Below, piece after piece: positions 26,926 through 34,184 of a stretch of 58,936 nt of DNA; within the stretch, counting starts at the first letter, position 1; each line of letters begins with the position of its first letter. The position numbers and the translations under genes were made by a program. A model generated the notes under the pieces. It saw only the letters and a list, made by a program, of their open reading frames with translations, made no database searches and was not told where the DNA came from. The DNA is from Hyalangium versicolor (lineage in GTDB: Bacteria; Myxococcota; Myxococcia; Myxococcales; Myxococcaceae). Location: positions 1 to 58,936 of the forward strand of contig NZ_JAHXBF010000048.1 in the NCBI RefSeq assembly GCF_020103695.1, read 5' to 3'.

Positions 26926-29013
26926 TCAGCGGTACCAGAACGCCTCGCCGGAGATGTGCAGCTTCCGACCCGTGAGGGCGCGGAAGGCCAACATGCCGGA
27001 GATGACGGCGCCTTCGGCCGCTCCGATGTAGAAGCCGTTGTCCACCCAGTCCCCACAGATCGTGAGGTTCTCGAACCCGGTGTTGTCCGGCCGGATGCGC
27101 GCCTTCGCGGTGCCCGGCAGCGCCAGGGTGTAGCGCTCGCTCGGGTCCACGTTGGCCCGCCAGTACTGTGTCGTGAAGCGCGCCTCCCCTACCCCCTCGT
27201 TCGACGGCACCAGCAGCGTCCAGTCGAACACGGGCGGGTTCTTCGACTGCGTGCACTTCGGCCAGAGCACCCCCAGATCGTTGCGCAGGAAGCTGAGCGC
27301 GTTCTGCAGCGCCAGCTCCTTCTGCTGAGCCGGAAAGTCATGCTCGGTAGGCGGAGGCGGGATCGCGGGTCCAGGCATCGGGCCGCAGAAGTACGCGACG
27401 GTGAGCGGAGCGTTGGGCTGGGCCCAGCCCTCCCGAGGCAGCAGGCTCGTCATGTCCGCCCACGTGTCGATGGGCTCCACGAAACACGTCAGCATCGGGC
27501 TTCCCACGGTCCACCCGAGCGCCCGCTGGTCCTTCGAGAGCCACAACTGGAAGGCCTGGGTCTGGATGGAGGGCACCTCGTCCACCATCCGCCCCCAGGC
27601 CGGGTTCAGCGCCATGAGCGTCGGGCACAGGTAGCGCACCGACGCCACGGGGATGCCGAACACCACCTGATCGAAGTCCTTGCCCTCCTCGAGCACCTGC
27701 TCAGCCACGTTCTTCCAGGGCGTGTAGAAGGACTCCAGGTCGATGTTCTCCCGCAGCAACTGCTCGCCCTGGACGAGCTGTTCGTAGAGCGGCTTGTCCG
27801 GCCAGCACGGCAGGTTCTTCACGGTGATGAGCGGATCGTACCCCGCCTCTGGATCCTTCAGATCCACCTGGCGGCTGATGCGCAGCCGGGTGACGCGGGG
27901 CCTGCTGCCCGGCGTGCGCGTGGCGATGACCTCCTCGACACGGTGGAAGAACTTGAAGTGGACGCCGTTCCTCAGGCAGGCCTCGTAGAGCGGCACGAAG
28001 ATGGTGTCGCCCATGGAGGCCGCGAACTCGTAGGCCACGTGCCCCTGGTACGAGAACCCGATGCGCAGCATCGCTCGCAGCGCACTGCCTGCCGCGATGG
28101 ACTGCCGATCCGGATCTCCGTCCACCATGGACATGGCCGCGTCGTAGATGACGCGCGGCAGCGCCGAGCGCAGCGTCAGCTCCGTGGCGCCGTGCTTCCT
28201 CAGCCACTCGCGGTAGTCCACCCCGTCGATGGAGTTGAACCCCTTCACCAGCACGCCGTCCTCGACGATGCCGATCAGGTTCGCCATCAGGAAGTCGAGC
28301 CCCACCGTGAGCTGGTAGAGCAGGAAGTTCGACTCGATCAGGTGCGAGATCTGCGCCCAGAGCCAGCGAAGGAACTCGCGCATCAGCTCGAGGATCTTCC
28401 CTCCCAGGGACTCGAGGGCAGCGGCCTGCGTCTGCGCCGCGTTCGAGGCGAGCTCATAGGCCTGCTGGATCATCCGTGTCCCGACCGCCAGTACCACCTC
28501 TTCGATGATGAGGGCAGGCCCCCGCTCCGCCGACAGCGAGAGCCCTCCCTTCAGCCTGTCGAAGATCTGCCGCGCCACGTCGAGCAGCCCCGCGATCACC
28601 TGCCACGCAGCCGTCTCCTCCAGGCCCTCTCCCGGCCGCCGGGTGTTCGAGGGAAAGGGGATCACCCACCGCTGCCAGGTGCCCTGGACGAAGTCCTCCA
28701 TGGCGACGAGATCCCGGGGACGGAAGGCCTCCTCGAAGGTGGCCAGCGGCATCGTCAGGGGCCGGTCCATGAGCTTGTAGCACTCGCGCATCAGCGCGAA
28801 CGCGTTCTCATAGAAGCCCCAGAAGATGTGGAGCCCATGCTCCTCGATGCGGCCGTTCGGTCCTCGCCCGCTGGCCCCCTTGCCGCCGAGCCGCCAGCCC
28901 ACCTGATAGACCGTGACGTCGTACTCCTCTCGCAACTCCGGAGTCCGAGACAGGTAGTACGCGGTGGTGAGCGCGCCGGCTCCACCACCAAGTACCGCCA
29001 CCTTCTTCTTCAT
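26926..29013 (-). CDS. FAD-dependent oxidoreductase, phytoene-desaturase/hydroxysqualene-dehydroxylase-like (paralogue 2)
   Basis: 695 residues. FAD site VLGGGAGALTTAYYLS (7-22), then YQVGWRLGGKGASGRGPNGR, EEHGLHIFWGFYENAF, and C-terminal CGDWVDNGFYIGAAEGA. It clearly resembles the adjacent downstream gene across its whole length, so the two arose by duplication but have diverged in the middle domain. The start ATG overlaps the stop of the upstream ADC-like gene (ATGA at 29010-29013), showing translational coupling. Two such flavoproteins in one operon suggest either two sequential oxidations or a heterodimer. No quinone, ferredoxin or cytochrome gene is linked, so the electron acceptor is not evident. 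Confidence 0.85.
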   Translation of the reverse strand: MKKKVAVLGGGAGALTTAYYLSRTPELREEYDVTVYQVGWRLGGKGASGRGPNGRIEEHGLHIFWGFYENAFALMRECYKLMDRPLTMPLATFEEAFRPRDLVAMEDFVQGTWQRWVIPFPSNTRRPGEGLEETAAWQVIAGLLDVARQIFDRLKGGLSLSAERGPALIIEEVVLAVGTRMIQQAYELASNAAQTQAAALESLGGKILELMREFLRWLWAQISHLIESNFLLYQLTVGLDFLMANLIGIVEDGVLVKGFNSIDGVDYREWLRKHGATELTLRSALPRVIYDAAMSMVDGDPDRQSIAAGSALRAMLRIGFSYQGHVAYEFAASMGDTIFVPLYEACLRNGVHFKFFHRVEEVIATRTPGSRPRVTRLRISRQVDLKDPEAGYDPLITVKNLPCWPDKPLYEQLVQGEQLLRENIDLESFYTPWKNVAEQVLEEGKDFDQVVFGIPVASVRYLCPTLMALNPAWGRMVDEVPSIQTQAFQLWLSKDQRALGWTVGSPMLTCFVEPIDTWADMTSLLPREGWAQPNAPLTVAYFCGPMPGPAIPPPPTEHDFPAQQKELALQNALSFLRNDLGVLWPKCTQSKNPPVFDWTLLVPSNEGVGEARFTTQYWRANVDPSERYTLALPGTAKARIRPDNTGFENLTICGDWVDNGFYIGAAEGAVISGMLAFRALTGRKLHISGEAFWYR

Positions 29014-29996
29014 GAACCGCTCCAGATGAGGTGACCTTCGTTGAGGCGGAAATCGAATCGGACCTGCAGGCCTCCGGGGATCATCATCTGCCCCCGCGAG
29101 TCGAGCTCCAATCCCAGGGTCTCCGCCAGGGGCTGCGAGGCCAGGGACTCCAGCCTCAGGCGGAAGCGCCGCAGCAGCAGGCGCAGGCTGTGGAGGCGGA
29201 TCTGGTCCGCCTCAGCGCCCACGATGGCCTGATAGCAGGCGCCCGTCGTCGTCCCCACGCCGCGCAGCTGCTTGAGGAACACCATGGGCAGGGTCGGCCG
29301 GAACAGGAAGTCGATGACCCGCGAGCCAATCTCGAAGTTGAAGTCCAGCAACTGTCCCAACTCGTCCCGCAGCACCCCGAGCTTCTCCAGCAGCTCCTCG
29401 CCCAGGGCCACGGCCAGCTCGTCTCGCGCGAAGGTGCCCCCATCCGCGCGCTCCACGGAGAGCACCCGCGCCATCTGCGCCTGCGTGTCCGGGCTGAAGG
29501 TGCGGTACGCCAGCGTGTGGATCTCGAACGCGCCCGCGCCTCGCAGGGAGTTCGGCAGCAGAACGGTGGAGGCCTGCTTGGGGAAGCCGTAGATCTCCCT
29601 GCCGCCCGCCACCGCCCACGGATTGTCCGAGTAGATATAGGGGACGAAGAGCTCCACCTTCTTGCAGAGCTCGTCCGGGCCGTGCTTCTTGTAGTCGCTC
29701 ACCGCGACCCAGAAGGTGGCCTCCTGCTCGGAGGTGTGCCCCCAGTCCTTGAAGCCCTCGGCGCCCGAGGTGAGCCGGCCCACCGTCTGGAACGTCAGCA
29801 TCACGAACGGCAACCGCGGGCGGTAGTCCACCGCGCCGCCAGAGGGCTCGTTGAGGAACTTGTCACACAGGGCCTGCAGCTTCGACTGCCGCCCCTTCAG
29901 GAAGAAGATGTACTGCGTGACGTCCTGGCAGAGGCTCGGCGGGGGGAAGACCTGGAGAGAGGCGCTGTCGATGTACTGCTTCCCCCGCGAACTCAT
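29010..29996 (-). CDS. Acetoacetate-decarboxylase-like protein 1
   Basis: 328 residues. The acetoacetate decarboxylase (ADC) superfamily hallmark GREIYGFPKQ is present, with Lys140 at the Schiff-base position. The next residue, a second Lys that lowers the pKa in true ADC, is Gln141 here. Upstream strands (YRPRLPFVMLTFQ, VELFVPYIYSDNPWAVAGG) fit the ADC beta-cone. A C-terminal extension of about 100 residues goes beyond the usual family length. Loss of the second Lys suggests Schiff-base chemistry other than simple decarboxylation (aldol, dehydration or hydrolysis), as in other ADC-like enzymes. Both ends overlap neighbours by ATGA, so it is made with the second ADC-like protein and the FAD enzymes. 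Confidence 0.82.
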   Translation of the reverse strand: MSSRGKQYIDSASLQVFPPPSLCQDVTQYIFFLKGRQSKLQALCDKFLNEPSGGAVDYRPRLPFVMLTFQTVGRLTSGAEGFKDWGHTSEQEATFWVAVSDYKKHGPDELCKKVELFVPYIYSDNPWAVAGGREIYGFPKQASTVLLPNSLRGAGAFEIHTLAYRTFSPDTQAQMARVLSVERADGGTFARDELAVALGEELLEKLGVLRDELGQLLDFNFEIGSRVIDFLFRPTLPMVFLKQLRGVGTTTGACYQAIVGAEADQIRLHSLRLLLRRFRLRLESLASQPLAETLGLELDSRGQMMIPGGLQVRFDFRLNEGHLIWSGS

Positions 29997-30802
29997 CGCT
30001 GCTCCTTGGGCCCCCGCCAGTTGAGCGGCTTGGGCATCACGAAACGGGCCTTCGGCAGGTATTGCACGACCTGCGGCGTGAAACGCATGTCCGACAGATC
30101 CTTGCCCAACGCGCTGTCACTGGACAGGGAGAACTCGTCCCCGTCCCCGAAGAGGCGGAAGCGCGCCTCGAACTCGAAGTGCATGACGTTGCGTGTCTGG
30201 AAGACCTCCTTCGCGGTGACGAACCCGAACGAGGCCCGCTGCACCGCCGCCGGCTCCTCGGGGAGGCGGACCTGCCCGAAGGCGACGCGCTTGCCGTCGC
30301 AGGACACGTTGAAGCGGCACCCGGACGTCGAGAAGGAGATGTCCACCGGCTGCGGCGTGGGGTGCTTGGCGTGCCCATGCACCTCGCGGCCGTAGTCGAT
30401 GGGTACCTGCTGGTTGAGGATCAGCTTCTGGCAGAAGATCGTCCCCTCCGGCAGCGCGCTCGCCATGAGCAATTCCATGGGCGAGTGGGCCACGGACTCC
30501 AGGGACTTCAACGACGCGGGGAAGCTGAGGATGAACTCCTTGTAGGGGCCGCACGAGGTGTCGTGGTAGTCCGCCAGCCACAGGGCCGCGGCCACCTTCC
30601 CTCCTCCCACGGACACCGCCTGGTAGCGCTGGCCCGCCAGCAGCTTGCGGACGACCTCGAGCTCCGCGGTGCCGTGCAGCACCAGGAAATCCACCGAGCG
30701 GCACACGTAGGGGATGTCGCAGACCACGCCTGAGGAGAGCTCGTACTGCTCGGAGGGGGGATAGGCTTCGAACAGGGATGGGCCTGGCGTGCTCGTCTGC
30801 AT
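29993..30802 (-). CDS. Acetoacetate-decarboxylase-like protein 2
   Basis: 269 residues, first gene of the operon. ATG 30800-30802 has GAGAGG about 7 bases upstream. The fold signature is ADC-like: HDTSCGPYKEFILSFP, and DYGREVHGHAKHP with Lys146 at the Schiff-base position, followed by His147. This mirrors the GRE-xx-G-xx-K pattern of the next gene, so the operon holds two distinct ADC-superfamily members of unequal length. There is no signal peptide. The stop overlaps the next start (ATGA at 29993-29996). The two may form a mixed oligomer or act in sequence with the flavoproteins. Substrate and product are unknown. Confidence 0.78.
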   Translation of the reverse strand: MQTSTPGPSLFEAYPPSEQYELSSGVVCDIPYVCRSVDFLVLHGTAELEVVRKLLAGQRYQAVSVGGGKVAAALWLADYHDTSCGPYKEFILSFPASLKSLESVAHSPMELLMASALPEGTIFCQKLILNQQVPIDYGREVHGHAKHPTPQPVDISFSTSGCRFNVSCDGKRVAFGQVRLPEEPAAVQRASFGFVTAKEVFQTRNVMHFEFEARFRLFGDGDEFSLSSDSALGKDLSDMRFTPQVVQYLPKARFVMPKPLNWRGPKEQR

Positions 30803-30939
30803 GGGGAAACCTCTCTCGACCGCGCTGGAGTGCGTCGGCGCAGTCTAACGTTGCTCCGCAGGGCACCTGATAGGGCGTTGGTCGGATCCGATGGTGGATC
30901 CGCTCACACAAGATCCGCGAAATTCACGGACTCTCGGAC

Positions 30940-32952
30940 CTAGCGCCCGCTCCCGGCGGCACGCGCGCCCCTGTACGGAGGTGTCGCTCCGTCCTGGGTC
31001 TGTGTCACGTCCGAGCCACTCGTGGGGGAAAACGCCGTGCCCCGCCGTCCCAGGACGTCATGCACGGGAGAGGGCACGTTCGAGCCGGGCAGGATGCGCG
31101 CTCCGGCGTTGAGGCACTCGAACTCCAGCGAGACGCGCTGCCGCAGGCGATCGGTGACGAGGATCTCACCAGGGCTGGCCACACTCGCCAGCCGCGCGGA
31201 GTTGTCCACCGCCTCGCCGAGCATCGTGTAGTCCAGGCGGCCCAGCTCCGGGCTGCCAAGCCCGCCCAGGACCACGTCTCCCGAGTCCAGCCCGATGCAG
31301 AGGCCATGGAGGGCCGGAGACGCCCCGCCTCGGGAGGCCGCCAGGCTGCGCAGTTGCTCGCGAGCGGCCAGACACGCCTCCATCGCCTGTCGCAGGTGAT
31401 CCGTGGAGCGGAACACCACCCGCACGGCGTCTCCCAGGAAGCGATCCACCGCTCCGTTGCGAGAGGTCAACTCGGGGAGGAAGACCTGGAAGTGCTCGTT
31501 GAGCCGCTGGATGACGGCCTCGGGAGGGATCTGGCGGACCACCGGCGTGAAGTCCTGGAGGCGGACGAAGACGACGGTGGCCTCTGTCTTCTCGCCGGCC
31601 AGCGAATCCGGGCCCTGCGTCAGCGGGCGCAGGCGCTCCAGCACGGTGCTCTGCACGAACATGCGCAGCAGCGCGTTCTCCTCGATGGAGCGCATCATCT
31701 GACGCGCCTCGGCCACGTGCTTGAGCGTCTTGCTGAGCGTGGCCTCCAGATCCTGGAAGTCGAGCGGCTTGGTGAGGAAGTCGTAGGCCCCGCGATTCAT
31801 CGCGGTGCGGATGTTCGTCATGTCGCTGTAGGCGGAGACGATGATCACCTTGACCAGGGGGTTCACCTCGCCCACCCGGCTCAGGAACTCGAGCCCGTCC
31901 ATGCGCGGCATGTTGATGTCGGTGAGGATGACGTCCAGGTCGGGGTTCTGGCGCACCTTCTCCAGCGCATCCTCTCCGTCCGAGGCGAAGGACAGCTCGT
32001 AGACGGAATCGCGGATCTGCCGGCGGAAGGCCTGGCGCAGGAGCATCTCCACATCCGGCTCGTCATCCACGACGAGGATCTTCGCCGCCTGGCGCCGGCC
32101 GGCCGTGACGATGGAGGCGAAGACGGCGGCCATCTCCTGGGCGGACTGGAAGCGCTGGGCGGGATCCGGGTGCAGGGCCCGCGAGAAGAAGCGATCCACC
32201 TCCGGGCCCAGATCGGGCACCAGGGAGGAGGCCAGCGTGTCCGGCGGGAAGAAGGTGCCGTTGAGCAGCGGGCCGACGGAGTCCAGGGTGAAGGGGAACT
32301 TGCCGGTGAGGGCCCGGAAGATGACCACCGCGATGGACCAGAGATCGCTGCGGTGATCGAGCTCGTGATCCCCGCGGATCTGCTCGGGGCTCATGTAGCG
32401 CAGCGTCCCCACCATGCCGTCCATGGACTCGGGGGTGATGTCCGGGGAGCGCGACTTGAGCCGCACCAGCCCGAAGTCGAGGATCTTCAGCACCTCCTGG
32501 CCGTCGATGCGGGCGATGAAGAGGTTGGCCGGCTTGAGATCGCGGTGGACGATGTTGGCCGTGTGCGCGGCGGCCAGGGCGCGGGCCACCTGGGTGAGCA
32601 GCTGGGACACGTGGGCGGGCGGCAGCCGCTCGCGGCGCTTGAGGCGGGACTCGAGGTCCTCTCCCTCGAGCAGCTCCATGACGATGTAGGGCTCGTCTCC
32701 ATCCAGGCCGAAGTCGTGGATCTGCACGACGTTCGGGTGGTGGAACTGGGCAATGGCCTTGGCCTCCTTCTCGAACTGGCGCCGCGCCGCATCGGAGGAG
32801 AGACGATGGGACGTGGTGAGCTTGATGGCCACCGCCCGACCGAGCTGCGGATCGCGCGCCGCCCAGATGGCGCCCATGCCACCGCCGGCGATCTTGCGCT
32901 CCAGGACGTACCTGCCACCAACCTGGCGTCCGGACATGGACTGCTCACCCAT
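30940..32952 (-). CDS. Ser/Thr kinase - receiver - cyclase-homology fusion
   Basis: 670 residues. An active-looking Hanks kinase (about 15-285: GGGMGAIW, VAIKLT, HRDLKPAN, DFGLV, MSPEQ) is fused to a CheY-like receiver (about 290-410; VVDDEP acidic pair, phosphoacceptor Asp345 in LTDINMP, Thr/Ser in VSAYS, Lys in TKPLD). A class III nucleotide-cyclase homology domain follows (about 450-640). In the cyclase part the first metal Asp position is lost (VVFVRLQDFTPV instead of F-x-D-I-x-G-F-T), while the second is kept (LGDAVRVVF), so cyclase activity is doubtful. The whole protein links kinase output with phosphorelay input in the cytoplasm. It ends 137 bp before the ADC operon on the same strand. 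Confidence 0.92.
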   Translation of the reverse strand: MGEQSMSGRQVGGRYVLERKIAGGGMGAIWAARDPQLGRAVAIKLTTSHRLSSDAARRQFEKEAKAIAQFHHPNVVQIHDFGLDGDEPYIVMELLEGEDLESRLKRRERLPPAHVSQLLTQVARALAAAHTANIVHRDLKPANLFIARIDGQEVLKILDFGLVRLKSRSPDITPESMDGMVGTLRYMSPEQIRGDHELDHRSDLWSIAVVIFRALTGKFPFTLDSVGPLLNGTFFPPDTLASSLVPDLGPEVDRFFSRALHPDPAQRFQSAQEMAAVFASIVTAGRRQAAKILVVDDEPDVEMLLRQAFRRQIRDSVYELSFASDGEDALEKVRQNPDLDVILTDINMPRMDGLEFLSRVGEVNPLVKVIIVSAYSDMTNIRTAMNRGAYDFLTKPLDFQDLEATLSKTLKHVAEARQMMRSIEENALLRMFVQSTVLERLRPLTQGPDSLAGEKTEATVVFVRLQDFTPVVRQIPPEAVIQRLNEHFQVFLPELTSRNGAVDRFLGDAVRVVFRSTDHLRQAMEACLAAREQLRSLAASRGGASPALHGLCIGLDSGDVVLGGLGSPELGRLDYTMLGEAVDNSARLASVASPGEILVTDRLRQRVSLEFECLNAGARILPGSNVPSPVHDVLGRRGTAFSPTSGSDVTQTQDGATPPYRGARAAGSGR

Positions 32953-33116
32953 GCATGAGCCGGAGGATGCACCCCGGCAGTGAGATGGAATGGCTGCTCG
33001 CTTTCCTGCTGGGCAGGTTCATATCATCGCAGCCACTTCCTCGCTGCTGCCCCCCCTTGGGGTAGGACCCAGGGTGTTGACGCAGCGCATCCAAACGCCC
33101 CGGAGATTGCCCTTCC

Positions 33117-34181
33117 ATGCCCAAGTCCCGCCTGCGCCGCGCCCTGCTGACGGTCCTGGGAGCGTTCCTGCTGCTGGGGACCACGGTCGCCGGTGTGGGC
33201 TGTCATGCGTTCTCCGCGCCTACCTACCGAGGTCCGAAGTCGGATCACTTCGACGGGGAGCAGTTCCACAACCAGGAGCCGCGGAAGGCGCGGATGACGT
33301 TCTTCCAGTGGCAGATGAACCGGGAGCGAGGCCCGTGGACGGAGTGGACGGACTCGCCTCCGGGGCCTCCCCCACCCCGGCACGTGGCCCGAGGTGCCGT
33401 GCGCGTCACGTTCATCAACCACGCCACCACGCTGTTGCAGGTGGACGGGGTGAACGTGCTGACGGATCCCATCTGGTCGGACCGGTGCAGCCCGGTGTCC
33501 TTCGCGGGCCCCAAGCGCGTGCGTCCGCCGGGGATCCGCTTCGAGGATCTGCCGCCCATCGACGCGGTGATCCTCAGCCACAACCACTACGATCACATGG
33601 ATGTGCCGACGCTGAAGCGGTTGCAGGACGCGTTCCCGAACGTGCGCGTCTTCGCGGGGCTGGGGAACAAGGCCTTCCTGGAGTCCAAGGGCCTGTCGCG
33701 GGTGACGGAGCTGGACTGGTGGCAGGAGGTGCAGCTCGCGCCCGAGGTGAAGCTGGTGAGCACGCCGTCCCAGCACTTCTCGAACCGGGGGCTGTCGGAT
33801 CGGGACGGGACGCTGTGGACGAGCTACGTGCTGCAGGGTCCGTCCGGGGTGACGTTCTTCGCGGGAGACACGGGCTACGGCAAGCAGTTCCGCCAGGTGC
33901 GCGAGCACTTCGGCCCGGTGAGGCTCGCGGTGTTGCCCATTGGAGCCTACAAGCCCGAGGCCTTCATGGAGGTGATCCACGTCTCGCCCAAGGAGGCGGT
34001 GCAGGCCAGCGTGGATCTCGAGGCGAAGGTGAGCGTGCCCATGCACTACGGCACCTTCAACCTGGGGGATGACGGGCAGGAGGAGCCCGTCACCGAGCTG
34101 AAGAAGGCCCTGGAGACCCGGACCGACGCGAAGCCGGAGTTCTGGGTGCTCGGCTTCGGCGAGGGCCGGGACGTGCCCTGA
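33117..34181 (+). CDS. Metallo-beta-lactamase-fold hydrolase, lipoprotein (NAPE-PLD/UlaG-like)
   Basis: 354 residues. N-terminal signal with hydrophobic core (LLTVLGAFLLLGTTVAG) ends at VGC (Cys about 29), a lipobox. The MBL domain starts at VTFINHATTLLQ and has HNHYDHMD (His155, His157, Asp159, His160), a later His in PSQHFS, Asp in AGDTGYG and His in PMHYGTF. This order fits the lactamase_B_2 group containing N-acylphosphatidylethanolamine phospholipase D. The enzyme probably acts on a phospholipid or phosphodiester in the envelope. It is divergent from the kinase-receiver gene (164 bp between) and convergent with the ATP-grasp gene 3 bp away. Confidence 0.9.
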   Translation: MPKSRLRRALLTVLGAFLLLGTTVAGVGCHAFSAPTYRGPKSDHFDGEQFHNQEPRKARMTFFQWQMNRERGPWTEWTDSPPGPPPPRHVARGAVRVTFINHATTLLQVDGVNVLTDPIWSDRCSPVSFAGPKRVRPPGIRFEDLPPIDAVILSHNHYDHMDVPTLKRLQDAFPNVRVFAGLGNKAFLESKGLSRVTELDWWQEVQLAPEVKLVSTPSQHFSNRGLSDRDGTLWTSYVLQGPSGVTFFAGDTGYGKQFRQVREHFGPVRLAVLPIGAYKPEAFMEVIHVSPKEAVQASVDLEAKVSVPMHYGTFNLGDDGQEEPVTELKKALETRTDAKPEFWVLGFGEGRDVP

Positions 34182-34184
34182 GGC

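Noticed and set aside
26956..29034. 692-codon open frame on the + strand
   Set aside because: Antisense to the FAD enzyme; no domain, biased composition.
31060..32958. 632-codon open frame on the + strand
   Set aside because: Antisense to the kinase-receiver fusion.
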